This document shows, piece by piece, positions 18,059-26,961 of a stretch of DNA of 55,625 bases; the stretch's first letter is position 1; each line of letters starts with the position of its first letter. The translations under genes and the position numbers were made by a program. Source of the stretch: Mycobacterium aquaticum (GTDB lineage: Bacteria > Actinomycetota > Actinomycetes > Mycobacteriales > Mycobacteriaceae); the NCBI RefSeq assembly GCF_002086485.1, contig NZ_MVHF01000053.1, positions 1 to 55,625 on the forward strand, read 5' to 3'. The notes under the pieces were generated by a model, which was not told the origin of the DNA, did not search any database, and was given only the letters and a program-made list of their open reading frames with translations.

Positions 18059-19126
18059 GTGGCGGGCGAACCTAAAGCCAAAGTCATTCCGCTACATGGC
18101 AATTCGAATCGCGCGACGGCAGCGCGCCGGGCGGCCCAACGCTCCGAGAGCGCGCGGCGGCACCCGTCGCTGCTGGCCGATCCGGGTACCCGCGCATCCG
18201 CGGAACAGATCGCGGCGGTGGTGCGCGAGATCGACGAGCGGCGCGGCACCGCGTCGGGGTCTGCGACCGTCGACAACACCCCGACGGAGCTTGCCAAGCA
18301 GATCGCCGCGGCGAGCGAATTTCTCCGCAAACGGATGGCAGGCGATTACTCCGTCGATGAGTTCGGCTTCGACGAGCACCTCAACAACGCTATCTTTCTG
18401 CCTTTGCTGAGATTGCTCTTCCGGTCATGGTTCCGCGTCGAGGTCTCCGGCATCGAGAACCTGCCCGAGACCGGTGCTGCGCTCGTCGTCGCCAACCACG
18501 CCGGGACCCTGCCGTTCGACGGGTTGATGACCCAGGTGGCCGTCCACGATCACACCCCGGCGCACCGCGACCTGCGCCTGTTGGCCGCCGACCTGGTGTT
18601 CGACCTGCCCATGGTCGGCCAACTCGCCCGCAAGGCCGGCCACACCGTCGCGTGCACCACCGACGCCCACCGCCTACTGGCCAACGGCGAGCTCACCGCG
18701 GTGTTCCCGGAAGGCTTCAAGGGCCTGGGCAAGAACTTCAAAGACCGCTACAAGCTGCAGCGATTCGGTCGCGGCGGCTTCGTTTCCGCAGCGCTACGCG
18801 CCAAGGCGCCCATCGTGCCGTGCTCGATCGTGGGTTCCGAGGAGATCTATCCCATGGTCGCCGACGTGAAACTGCTGGCGCGGTTGCTCGGTCTGCCGTA
18901 CTTCCCGATCACGCCGCTGTTCCCGCTGGCGGGCCCGGCAGGCCTGGTTCCGCTGCCGTCCAAGTGGCACATCCAGTTCGGGGAGCCGATCGACACCGCG
19001 GACTATGACGAGACCGCGGCCGACGACCCGATGGTCACCTTCGAGCTGACCGACCAGGTCCGCGAGACCATCCAGCAGACGCTCTACCAGCTGCTGGCAG
19101 GCCGCAGGAACATGTTCTTCGGCTGA
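18059..19126 (+). CDS. Lysophospholipid acyltransferase (PlsC family)
   Basis: A 355-residue glycerolipid acyltransferase, homologue of Rv0502. The catalytic HX4D motif is NHAGTLPFD near residue 146, and the substrate-binding block FPEGFKGLGKNF comes later. The first 100 residues are hydrophilic and basic with low complexity. The family moves acyl chains onto lysophospholipids or related acceptors at the membrane; the exact acceptor is not evident. The start is GTG at 18059. It ends 24 bases from the convergent dehydratase gene, where M. tuberculosis has cmaA2 in between. Confidence 0.85.
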   Translation: MAGEPKAKVIPLHGNSNRATAARRAAQRSESARRHPSLLADPGTRASAEQIAAVVREIDERRGTASGSATVDNTPTELAKQIAAASEFLRKRMAGDYSVDEFGFDEHLNNAIFLPLLRLLFRSWFRVEVSGIENLPETGAALVVANHAGTLPFDGLMTQVAVHDHTPAHRDLRLLAADLVFDLPMVGQLARKAGHTVACTTDAHRLLANGELTAVFPEGFKGLGKNFKDRYKLQRFGRGGFVSAALRAKAPIVPCSIVGSEEIYPMVADVKLLARLLGLPYFPITPLFPLAGPAGLVPLPSKWHIQFGEPIDTADYDETAADDPMVTFELTDQVRETIQQTLYQLLAGRRNMFFG

Positions 19127-19150
19127 GTTTCCCCGCCGCCGAGCATCTGC

Positions 19151-19681
19151 TCAGGCGTTTTGCCCAGCAATCATCTTGGCGATCGCGGCGTCGCGCGCCG
19201 CGGCGATCTGCGAGCTGATCTCGCCCGCCTCTTCGGGGTGGGCGGCCTCGCCGAGCATGGTGACGATACTGGTGGCCACCGGTTTGCCGTCGTCATCGGT
19301 GACCTCGGCCCGAACCTCGCAGATCACGGTTCCGTGCGACTCGATGACCGAGTCGAGATACGAGTCGAACCAGAGGCGGTCGCCGACCATGATCGGGCGG
19401 TGGAAGATCAGCTTCTGGTCGCGGTGCAGCACGCGCTCCAGGTTGATCGGCACGTCGAACTTGTCGAACAGCTCCAGCTGGACACGCCGTCCGGCGACTG
19501 CCAGGAAAGTCACAGACGCCACTACCGCGTCGTGCCCGTGCTCCTCGGCCGCTTCCTGGCTGTAGTGGGCGGGATGGTCGTCCTTGACCGCTTTGGCGAA
19601 CTCGCGGACCTTCTCCCGGCCGACCTCGAAATAGTCGGGGTACCGGAAGTGGGTCCCGATGATGTCGCTGGCGATGCTCAT
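19151..19681 (-). CDS. MaoC-like / FAS1-type dehydratase (HadC-like)
   Basis: A 176-residue hot-dog fold protein, homologue of Rv0504c and related to HadA/HadC, the subunits of the FAS-II 3-hydroxyacyl-ACP dehydratase for mycolic acids. It resembles the non-catalytic half of such dimers: YEVGREKVREFAKAV-type N-terminus, PPTFL-like SVTFLAVAG, and VLHRDQKLIFHRPIMVGDRL. No hydratase motif with Asp/His spacing is obvious. Start ATG 19681 (MSIASDIIG). A partner subunit is not adjacent. Confidence 0.78.
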   Translation of the reverse strand: MSIASDIIGTHFRYPDYFEVGREKVREFAKAVKDDHPAHYSQEAAEEHGHDAVVASVTFLAVAGRRVQLELFDKFDVPINLERVLHRDQKLIFHRPIMVGDRLWFDSYLDSVIESHGTVICEVRAEVTDDDGKPVATSIVTMLGEAAHPEEAGEISSQIAAARDAAIAKMIAGQNA

Positions 19682-19745
19682 GTATCCGCGCTCTCCACTC
19701 AAACGTGTCTGGCGGGTGTGAAGCCTATCAGCGCGTCCGGATTGC

Positions 19746-20651
19746 TCAGCGAATGTCGTGGCGGCGTGAGGCCACCGCGGCCAGGGCACCGCCGAGGGCG
19801 CCGAGGGCCAGCGCGGACGGTACCCCGATCCGGGCGGCCTTGCGGGCGGTGCGGAAATCACGGATCTCCCAGCCGCGTTCCCGGGCCACGTCGCGCAGCG
19901 CGGCGTCGGGATTGATGGCCACCGCCGTGCCCACCAGCGACAGCATCGGCACGTCGTTGAAGCTGTCCGAATACGCCGTGCAACGGCGCAGGTTCAGACC
20001 CTCCCGGATGGCCAGGGACCGCACCGCGTGGGCCTTGCCCGTGCCGTGCAGGATGTCGCCGACCAGCCGGCCGGTGAACACCCCGTCGACCGACTCGGCG
20101 ACGGTGCCCAGCGCGCCGGTGAGCCCGAGGCGTTTGGCGATGGTGGCGGCCAACTCGTATGGCGTCGCGGTGACCAGCCAGACCTGCTGGCCCGCGTCGA
20201 GGTGCATCTGCGCCAGCGCGCGGGTGCCCGGCCAGATCTTGTCGGCGATGATCTCGTCGTAGATCTCCTCGCCCAGCTCGGTCAGCTCGGCGGTGGACCT
20301 GCCTTCGATGAACGCCAGCGCCTTCTGCTTGCCCTCTGCGACGTCGTCGCTGTTCTCCTTGCCGGTGAACTGGAACTTGGCCTGCGCGTAGACGATGCCG
20401 AGGATGTCGGTGTAGGTGAAGTACTTGCGTGCGGCCAGCCCGCGGGCGAAGTGCACCAGCGACGAGCCGTGCACCAAGGTGTTGTCGACGTCGAAGAACG
20501 CCGCCGCGGTCAGATCCGGCGGAGGTGGGGCAGGCGTGGCCCCGGTGCCGGATTCGGCTGCTTCGGCCTGCAGGCCTGCGACGGCCACCTCGGCGCTGGC
20601 CTCGGCGGCAAGCTCCTGATCTGGCGCATCGGCACTACCGGTTTCGGACAC
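19746..20651 (-). CDS. serB1: HAD-IB family phosphatase (SerB1-like)
   Basis: A 301-residue HAD hydrolase, homologue of Rv0505c. Motif I is FFDVDNTLVHGSS (about residue 54), with Asp nucleophile and Asp acid/base. Motif III/IV is YSDSFNDVPML. The SerB family hydrolyses phosphoserine, but subfamily IB members also act on other phosphomonoesters, so the name is provisional. The N-terminal 45 residues are Ala/Glu-rich. A hydrophobic segment (ALALGALGGALAAVA) just before the C-terminus suggests membrane attachment. Confidence 0.8.
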   Translation of the reverse strand: MSETGSADAPDQELAAEASAEVAVAGLQAEAAESGTGATPAPPPPDLTAAAFFDVDNTLVHGSSLVHFARGLAARKYFTYTDILGIVYAQAKFQFTGKENSDDVAEGKQKALAFIEGRSTAELTELGEEIYDEIIADKIWPGTRALAQMHLDAGQQVWLVTATPYELAATIAKRLGLTGALGTVAESVDGVFTGRLVGDILHGTGKAHAVRSLAIREGLNLRRCTAYSDSFNDVPMLSLVGTAVAINPDAALRDVARERGWEIRDFRTARKAARIGVPSALALGALGGALAAVASRRHDIR

Positions 20652-20689
20652 GGATTCACCCTAAGTCACCGCGCCCGGATACTGGCGGT

Positions 20690-20974
20690 GTGGAGCATCC
20701 GCAGCCCGGCGCAGGAAGCCGGCACACCGTGACGTTGCTGACCCGGGCGGGCTGCAGCCTGTGCGCGCGAGCCGCCGAACAGCTCGACGCGTTGCGTGAC
20801 GAGCTCGGCTTCACGCTGCTGACCACCGACGTCGACAGCGAGGCGGCCGCGGGCAACACCGCCTTACGGGCCCAGTACGGGGATCTGCTGCCGGTGATCC
20901 TGCTCGACGGGGTCGAGCACGGCTACTGGGAGGTCGACGTGGAGCAGCTGCGGGAGGACCTCGCCACCCGGTGA
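20690..20974 (+). CDS. Glutaredoxin-like protein
   Basis: A 94-residue thioredoxin-fold protein, homologue of Rv0508. VTLLTRAGCSLCARAAEQL carries a CxxC redox pair, and LPVILLDGVEHGYWEVD follows the cis-proline strand. The GTG at 20690 gives a 13-residue lead before the first strand. GTG 20729 would begin directly at the strand. It lies just upstream of the haem genes; mmpS2 and mmpL2, its neighbours in M. tuberculosis, are missing here. Confidence 0.8.
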   Translation: MEHPQPGAGSRHTVTLLTRAGCSLCARAAEQLDALRDELGFTLLTTDVDSEAAAGNTALRAQYGDLLPVILLDGVEHGYWEVDVEQLREDLATR

Positions 20975-21043
20975 GTCGCCGGGGGCGCGGCGCGGGCCGG
21001 AGCCGGTCGGCAGTGCGCTGACTAGGCGAAATTTGGTGGCCAG

Positions 21044-21060
21044 AGGTAAAACGTTTACCT
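21044..21060 (+). promoter_or_regulatory. Inverted repeat in the hemA promoter region
   Basis: AGGTAAA (21044-21050) and TTTACCT (21054-21060) are perfect complements around ACG. The site ends 22 bases before the hemA start, in the only A/T-rich stretch of the 108-base gap, so it could be a repressor operator over the core promoter. The cognate regulator is unknown. Confidence 0.45.
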
Positions 21061-21082
21061 TAGATGACGTGGTGATGAAGCC

Positions 21083-22438
21083 GTGAGCGTGTTGCTGTTC
21101 GGAGTTTCGCACCGCAGCGCGCCCGTGTCCGTCCTGGAGCAATTGAGCACGGACGAGGCTGAGCAGGCCAAGATCATCGACCAGATTCTTCAGTCGTCGC
21201 TGGTGACCGAGGCCATGGTGCTGTCCACCTGTAACCGCGTCGAGGTGTATGCGGTGGTGGAGGCCTTCCACGGCGGTCTGTCGGTGATCGGTCAGGTGCT
21301 CTCCGAGCATTCCGGGATGGGTCTTGGGGACCTCACCAAGTACGCCTATGTGCGCTACGCCGAGGCCGCCGTCGAGCATCTGTTCGCCGTGACCAGCGGC
21401 TTGGATTCGGCCGTCATCGGTGAACAACAGGTGCTCGGTCAGGTGCGCCGCGCGTATGCCTCCGCCGAGGCCAATCACACCGCAGGCCGCACGCTGCACG
21501 AGCTGGCCCAGCGGGCGCTGTCCGTCGGCAAGCGAGTGCATTCCGAGACCGGGATCGACGCCGCAGGCGCGTCGGTGGTCTCGGTGGCACTCGACATGGC
21601 CGCGTCGAAACTCACCGGCGGGTTGGCGGGCCGCACCGCGGCCGTCGTCGGCGCCGGGTCGATGGGTGCGCTGGCCGGCGCCCACCTGGTGCGCGCCGGG
21701 ATCGAACGCGTGCACGTGGTCAACCGGTCGTTGCCGCGCGCCCAGCGGCTGGCCAAGAAGCTGATCGAGCAGGGTGTCCAAGCCCGTGCCTTCACCCTCG
21801 ACCACGTGTCGGGGGCCCTGGCCGACGTGGACGTCGTCATCAGCAGCACCGGTGCCGTGCGTCCGGTGGTGTCGCTGGCCGATGTGCACCACGCGCTCGC
21901 CCAGCGCAGCGTCACCGAGCCCGAGCATCAGCTGGTGATCTGTGACCTCGGCATGCCTCGCGACGTCGATCCCGCGGTCGCCGGGCTGCCCGGCGTCTGG
22001 GTGGTCGACATGGACCGCATCCAGCGCGAACCCACCGCGCGGGCGGCGGCGACCGACGCCGACGCGGCCCGCAACATCGTCGCCACCGAGGTTGCCAACT
22101 ACCTGGCCGGCCAGCGGATGGCCGAGGTCACCCCGACCGTCACCGCGCTGCGGCAACGGGCCGCGGACGTGGTGGAGGCGGAGTTGCTGCGGCTGGACAA
22201 CCGGCTGCCGGGGCTGGACGCCGCCCATCGCGACGAGGTCGCCAAAACCGTGCGCCGCGTCGTCGACAAGCTGCTGCACGCCCCCACGGTGCGGGTCAAA
22301 CAGCTGGCCAGTGCCCCCGGCGGCGACAGTTACGCCGAGGCGCTGCGTGAGCTCTTCGAGCTCGACCCCCAGGCCGTCGACGCCGTCGCGGCCAGCGAAT
22401 TGCCCTTCATGACAACAGAACTCGATAAGTCTGAGTAA
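21083..22438 (+). CDS. hemA: Glutamyl-tRNA reductase HemA
   Basis: A 451-residue enzyme that reduces glutamyl-tRNA(Glu) to glutamate-1-semialdehyde, the first committed step of C5-pathway tetrapyrrole synthesis. The catalytic Cys is in STCNRVEVYA (about residue 50), followed by GLDSAVIGEQQVLGQV, the NADPH-binding VVGAGSMGALAG and the helical dimerisation domain. The start is GTG 21083. It heads hemA-hemC-hemD-hemB, four tightly spaced genes. Confidence 0.97.
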   Translation: MSVLLFGVSHRSAPVSVLEQLSTDEAEQAKIIDQILQSSLVTEAMVLSTCNRVEVYAVVEAFHGGLSVIGQVLSEHSGMGLGDLTKYAYVRYAEAAVEHLFAVTSGLDSAVIGEQQVLGQVRRAYASAEANHTAGRTLHELAQRALSVGKRVHSETGIDAAGASVVSVALDMAASKLTGGLAGRTAAVVGAGSMGALAGAHLVRAGIERVHVVNRSLPRAQRLAKKLIEQGVQARAFTLDHVSGALADVDVVISSTGAVRPVVSLADVHHALAQRSVTEPEHQLVICDLGMPRDVDPAVAGLPGVWVVDMDRIQREPTARAAATDADAARNIVATEVANYLAGQRMAEVTPTVTALRQRAADVVEAELLRLDNRLPGLDAAHRDEVAKTVRRVVDKLLHAPTVRVKQLASAPGGDSYAEALRELFELDPQAVDAVAASELPFMTTELDKSE

Positions 22439-22441
22439 AGC

Positions 22442-23407
22442 TTGCCCATCTCTTTCGAAGCTCGCGACACAGTAATCCGGATCGGCACCCGCGGTAGCCT
22501 GCTGGCCACCACACAGGCCGGACATGTCAGAGACGCTTTGCTCGCCGCAGGTCATCCCTGCGAGCTGGTGATCATCTCCACCGACGGGGACCGCTCCAGT
22601 GCCCCCATTGCCGAGATCGGCGTCGGCGTGTTCACCGCGGCACTGCGCGAAGCCATCCACGACGGCAGGGTCGACATGGCCGTCCACTCCTACAAAGATT
22701 TGCCGACCGCGGCCGACGAGCGGTTCGTCATCGCCGCGATCCCGCCCCGTGAGGACCCCCGCGACGCGCTCGTCGCGCGTGACGGGCTGGTGCTCGGAGA
22801 GTTGCCGGTCGGATCGGTGATCGGCACCTCGAGCCCGCGGCGGGAGGCGCAGCTTAGAGCACTGGGTCTCGGTTTGGAAATCCGCCCCCTACGAGGCAAC
22901 CTAGATACCAGGTTGAACAGGGTTACGAGCGGTGATCTCGACGGCATCGTGGTCGCCCGGGCGGGTCTCTCCCGCATCGGACGGCTAGGCGTTGTCACCG
23001 AGACGCTCGAGCCGGTGCAGATGTTGCCAGCGCCGGCTCAAGGTGCGCTCGCGGTGGAATGCCGCGCAGGCGACACCGAGCTGATCGCAGTGCTTGCGCA
23101 GTTGGATGACGCCGACACGCGTGCCGCGGTCACCGCCGAACGGGTCCTGCTCGCCGAACTGGAGGCGGGTTGTTCCGCACCGGTGGGCGCGATCGCTGAG
23201 GTGGTCGAGTCGATCGATGAGGACGGCAATGTCTTCGAGGAGCTGTCGTTGCGCGGCTGCGTGGCGACGCTGGACGGATCCGACGTGATCCGTGCGTCCG
23301 GCATCGGGACTCCGGAACGGGCCGCCGACCTCGGCGTCTCGGTGGCTACGGAGCTTTTCGAACTGGGGGCACGCGAGCTGTTGGTAGAGCGCGGGAGTGA
23401 AACATGA
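22442..23407 (+). CDS. hemC: Porphobilinogen deaminase HemC
   Basis: A 321-residue hydroxymethylbilane synthase that polymerises four porphobilinogen molecules. VIRIGTRGSLLATTQA is the usual N-terminal block, HSYKDLPTA and GTSSPRREAQL bind substrate, and the dipyrromethane cofactor is carried on Cys in LEAGCSAPVGA. The first in-frame start is a TTG at 22442, three bases after the hemA stop, which is unusual but fits coupled translation. The end overlaps hemD by four bases. Confidence 0.96.
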   Translation: MPISFEARDTVIRIGTRGSLLATTQAGHVRDALLAAGHPCELVIISTDGDRSSAPIAEIGVGVFTAALREAIHDGRVDMAVHSYKDLPTAADERFVIAAIPPREDPRDALVARDGLVLGELPVGSVIGTSSPRREAQLRALGLGLEIRPLRGNLDTRLNRVTSGDLDGIVVARAGLSRIGRLGVVTETLEPVQMLPAPAQGALAVECRAGDTELIAVLAQLDDADTRAAVTAERVLLAELEAGCSAPVGAIAEVVESIDEDGNVFEELSLRGCVATLDGSDVIRASGIGTPERAADLGVSVATELFELGARELLVERGSET

Positions 23408-25083
23408 CCATGCGAGGCCGCAAGGCAAAGCCCGGCCGCATCACCTTCGTGGGTTCGGGCCCCGGGGATCCAGGTTTGTTGACGGCGCGGGCGCAGTCCG
23501 TGCTGGCGCATGCCGAGATGGTCTTCACCGACCCCGATGTGCCAGAAGCCGTGCTGGCGATGGTCGGCACCGATCTGCCGCCGGCCTCCGGTCCTGCCCC
23601 GGCCGCGCCGGCCAAATCCGCTGACCAGGGTGACGCAACCGCCGATTCCAGCCAGTCCGAGGCCGCATCGGCCGTCATCCCCGGCGGCCCCGAGATCCGG
23701 CCCGCTCTCGGTGACCCGGCCGAGGTGGCCAAGACGCTGGCCGCGGAGGCTCGGCACGGATTCGACGTGGTGCGGCTCGTCGCGGGTGATCCGCTGTCGA
23801 TCGACGCCGTGATCACCGAGATCGGTGCGCTGGCCAAGACCCACCTGAACTTCGAGATCGTGCCGGGCCTGCCCGACACCACGGCAGTGCCCACCTACGC
23901 CGGCTTGCCGCTCGGCTCGTCGCACACCGTCGCCGACGTGCGCGGCGATGTCGACTGGGCCGCGCTGGCCGCCGCACCGGGCCCGCTGATCCTGCACGCG
24001 ACCACGTCGCACCTGCCGGACGCCGCCCGCACGCTGATCGAGTACGGCCTGGCCGATTCCACCCCCGCGGTGGTGACCGCCAACGGCACCACGTGCCAGC
24101 AGCGCTCGGTCGAGACCACCCTGGGCGGGCTGATCGACAAGGGCATGCTGGAGAAGCACGCCGCCTCCGACCCCGCCGGTCCGCTGGCAGGCCCGCTGGT
24201 GGTCACCATCGGCAAGACCGTCGCCAACCGGGCCAAGCTGAACTGGTGGGAGAGCCGCGCCCTGTACGGCTGGACCGTGCTGGTGCCGCGCACCAAGGAC
24301 CAGGCCGGCGAGATGAGCGAGAAGCTGGTGGGTCACGGCGCCCTGCCCATAGAGGTGCCGACCATCGCGGTCGAGCCGCCGCGCAGCCCGGCGCAGATGG
24401 AGCGTGCGGTCAAGGGTCTGGTCGACGGCCGGTTCCAGTGGGTCGTGTTCACCTCCACCAACGCGGTGCGTGCGGTGTGGGAGAAGTTCGGCGAGTTCGG
24501 CCTCGACGCCCGCGCGTTCTCGGGTGTGAAGATCGCCTGCGTCGGTCAGGCCACCGCGGACAAGGTGCGGGCGTTCGGCATCAACCCCGAGCTGGTGCCC
24601 TCAGGCGAGCAGTCCTCGCTCGGCCTGCTCGACGAATTCCCGCCCTACGACGAGATTTTCGATCCGGTGAACCGCGTGCTGCTGCCGCGCGCCGACATCG
24701 CCACCGAGACGCTGGCCGAGGGGCTGCGCGAACGTGGCTGGGAGATCGAGGATGTCACCGCCTACCGCACGGTGCGCGCGGCACCGCCGCCTGCGCACAC
24801 CCGCGAGATGATCAAGACCGGCGGGTTCGACGCGGTCTGCTTCACCTCGAGCTCGACGGTGCGCAACCTGGTCGGTATCGCGGGCAAGCCGCACGCACGG
24901 ACCATCGTCGCCTGCATCGGCCCGAAAACCGCTGAGACCGCAGCCGAATTCGGGTTGCGCGTCGACGTGCAGCCGGAGACCGCCGCGGTGGGACCGCTTG
25001 TCGAGGCGCTCGCCGAGCATGCCGCCCGGCTGCGGGCCGAGGGGGCGTTGCCTCCGCCGCGCAAGAAGAGCCGCCGGCGTTAG
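23404..25083 (+). CDS. hemD: Uroporphyrinogen-III synthase with an N-terminal methyltransferase-like domain (HemD)
   Basis: A 559-residue two-domain protein, homologue of Rv0511. The N-terminal half resembles SUMT/CobA methyltransferase (FVGSGPGDPGLLTARAQ) but has a Pro/Ala/Ser-rich insertion near residues 58-85, and the conserved GDPFVFGRG region reads GDPLSIDAV. It may be an inactive relic. The C-terminal half (about 290-545) is uroporphyrinogen-III synthase, with FTSTNAVRAVWE and CFTSSSTVRNL. It closes hydroxymethylbilane into uroporphyrinogen III. A basic tail, PRKKSRRR, ends the protein. ATG 23404 overlaps the hemC stop. Confidence 0.92.
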   Translation: MTMRGRKAKPGRITFVGSGPGDPGLLTARAQSVLAHAEMVFTDPDVPEAVLAMVGTDLPPASGPAPAAPAKSADQGDATADSSQSEAASAVIPGGPEIRPALGDPAEVAKTLAAEARHGFDVVRLVAGDPLSIDAVITEIGALAKTHLNFEIVPGLPDTTAVPTYAGLPLGSSHTVADVRGDVDWAALAAAPGPLILHATTSHLPDAARTLIEYGLADSTPAVVTANGTTCQQRSVETTLGGLIDKGMLEKHAASDPAGPLAGPLVVTIGKTVANRAKLNWWESRALYGWTVLVPRTKDQAGEMSEKLVGHGALPIEVPTIAVEPPRSPAQMERAVKGLVDGRFQWVVFTSTNAVRAVWEKFGEFGLDARAFSGVKIACVGQATADKVRAFGINPELVPSGEQSSLGLLDEFPPYDEIFDPVNRVLLPRADIATETLAEGLRERGWEIEDVTAYRTVRAAPPPAHTREMIKTGGFDAVCFTSSSTVRNLVGIAGKPHARTIVACIGPKTAETAAEFGLRVDVQPETAAVGPLVEALAEHAARLRAEGALPPPRKKSRRR

Positions 25084-26064
25084 ATGGGGTACCCCAGGCA
25101 CCGGCCCCGCAGGCTGCGCACCACGCCGGCGATGCGCCGGCTGGTCGCGCAAACCTCGCTGGAGCCAAGGCATTTGGTTCTGCCGATGTTCGTCGCCGAC
25201 GGTCTTTCGGAGCCACGGCCCATCTCCTCGATGCCGGGCGTCGTGCAGCACACGCGGGATTCGCTGCGCCGTGCTGCCGCCGACGCGGTCGCCGCGGGCG
25301 TGGGTGGCCTGATGCTGTTCGGGGTGCCGCGCGACGAGTCCAAGGATGCTGTCGGGTCCGTCGGCACCGATCCGGACGGCATCCTCAACGTCGCGTTGCG
25401 CGATCTGGCGAAGGATCTCGGCGACGCCACGGTGCTGATGGCCGATACCTGCCTCGATGAGTTCACCGATCACGGCCACTGCGGCGTGCTGGACTCCGCG
25501 GGCCGGGTGGACAACGACGCCACCAACGTCCGGTATGTGGAACTCGCTGTGGCGCAAGCTAATTCGGGCGCACAGGTGGTCGGCCCGAGCGGCATGATGG
25601 ACGGCCAGGTGGCCGCCATCCGGGACGGACTCGACGCGGCGGGGCACACGCAGGTCGCGATCCTGGCCTACGCGGCCAAGTTCGCCTCCGCGTTCTACGG
25701 CCCGTTCCGCGAGGCGGTGTCCTCCAGCCTGAGCGGCGATCGCCGTACCTACCAACAGGATTCGGGCAACATCCGCGAAGCCGTGCACGAGATCGAGCTC
25801 GACATCGACGAGGGCGCCGACATGGTGATGGTCAAGCCCGCGATGAGCTACCTCGACGTGGTCCGCGCGGCCGCCGACATCTCACCCGTGCCCGTCGCGG
25901 CTTATCAGATCTCCGGCGAGTACGCGATGATCAGCGCCGCGGCCGCCAACGGCTGGATCGATCTGGAGGCCGCTGCGCTGGAATCGCTGGTCGGCATCCG
26001 GCGCGCCGGGGCCGACATCGTGCTCACCTACTGGGCGGCCGACGTGGCCGGATGGCTGGCCTGA
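25084..26064 (+). CDS. hemB: Delta-aminolevulinic acid dehydratase HemB
   Basis: A 326-residue porphobilinogen synthase that condenses two 5-aminolevulinate molecules. The two Schiff-base lysines are in YAAKFASAFYGPFREA and MVMVKPAMSYLDVV. The metal loop DTCLDEFTDHGHCGVLD keeps Cys residues typical of zinc-dependent enzymes. Its ATG immediately follows the hemD stop. In order of reaction it acts before HemC. Confidence 0.97.
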   Translation: MGYPRHRPRRLRTTPAMRRLVAQTSLEPRHLVLPMFVADGLSEPRPISSMPGVVQHTRDSLRRAAADAVAAGVGGLMLFGVPRDESKDAVGSVGTDPDGILNVALRDLAKDLGDATVLMADTCLDEFTDHGHCGVLDSAGRVDNDATNVRYVELAVAQANSGAQVVGPSGMMDGQVAAIRDGLDAAGHTQVAILAYAAKFASAFYGPFREAVSSSLSGDRRTYQQDSGNIREAVHEIELDIDEGADMVMVKPAMSYLDVVRAAADISPVPVAAYQISGEYAMISAAAANGWIDLEAAALESLVGIRRAGADIVLTYWAADVAGWLA

Positions 26065-26090
26065 CCCGCGACCCTCTAGGCTTCCCGGCA

Positions 26091-26495
26091 ATGCCTGCAC
26101 CGTCGTCGCCGTCCGAAAAGCAGCCGTCGCCCCGGTCGCTGCGCGCCACCATCGCCTTCAGTTGCTGGTTGGCCGCGTCCGTGTTGTTGATCGTCGGTGG
26201 CCTCATCGCCGCGACGGTGTCCTGGCCGGGGACCGTCAACACCCTGTACCGCGGGTCGGGGGTGCTGACCGTGATCGTCGGTGTCGTGATGGCGTTCCTG
26301 GCAGGCCGCAGCCGCGGCGGTGACCCGAGATTTCGTCGGGCCGCGATGTCGTTGGCGCTCGTCGCTGCCGTGCTGATCGCCGTGGCGGCGGCGTTCAGCC
26401 TTGTCCCGGTGCACATGCTGACGTTGGCCGGGGTGATCCTGCTGATCGCCGGGACCGTGCTGAACGCGCAGATCGCCAGGGGGACCGGTGACTGA
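26091..26495 (+). CDS. Small four-helix membrane protein
   Basis: A 134-residue membrane protein, positionally equivalent to Rv0513. After a short Ser/Pro-rich N-terminus there are four hydrophobic helices, including CWLAASVLLIVGGLIAATV, GVLTVIVGVVMAFLAG, LALVAAVLIAVAAAF and LTLAGVILLIAGTVL. It has no motif of known function. ATG 26091 is preferred over an upstream ATG at 26052 that would overlap hemB. Its end overlaps the next gene by 8 bases, so the three small membrane genes here form one unit behind hemB. Confidence 0.7.
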   Translation: MPAPSSPSEKQPSPRSLRATIAFSCWLAASVLLIVGGLIAATVSWPGTVNTLYRGSGVLTVIVGVVMAFLAGRSRGGDPRFRRAAMSLALVAAVLIAVAAAFSLVPVHMLTLAGVILLIAGTVLNAQIARGTGD

Positions 26496-26961
26496 CGAAT
26501 CCACGCCGCAGCCGTTGTTCTACGAACCCGGTGGCAGATGGCTGTGGTTGCTGCTCGGGCCGTTCGCCGCCATCGGCATGGCGCTGCTGCAGATGTCCGG
26601 CGGTTACGGACGGGATCCGTGGATCCCGCTGTTGTTCCTGGTGCTGGTGTCCGGTTTCGTCGCCATCCAGATCAAGGCCGCGCGGATTCACACCTCGGTG
26701 GAACTGACCAGGGACACCCTGCGGCAGGGCACCGAGAAGCTCAACCTGGACGAGATCGTCAAGCTCTATCCCGAGGCCAGCGGCTCGGACATGCCGAAGT
26801 GGCAATCCGCCCGGGCGCTCGGCGAGCTGACCGGGGTGCCTCGCGGCCGCACCGGTATCGGCCTCAAACTCAAGGGCGACCGCACCGTGCAGGCGTGGGC
26901 CCGCAGGCATCGGCAGCTGCGCGAGCAGTTGGATGCATTGATCGAGGAGCGCACACCATGA
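26488..26961 (+). CDS. Two-helix membrane protein with cytoplasmic tail
   Basis: A 157-residue protein of unknown function. Two membrane segments (about residues 18-36 and 45-62) are followed by a 95-residue soluble region with TGIGLKLKGDRTVQAWARRH and a charged helix. No catalytic pattern is visible. The GTG start at 26488 lies inside the preceding gene, and its stop overlaps the following ATG, showing tight operon packing. Confidence 0.68.
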   Translation: MTDESTPQPLFYEPGGRWLWLLLGPFAAIGMALLQMSGGYGRDPWIPLLFLVLVSGFVAIQIKAARIHTSVELTRDTLRQGTEKLNLDEIVKLYPEASGSDMPKWQSARALGELTGVPRGRTGIGLKLKGDRTVQAWARRHRQLREQLDALIEERTP

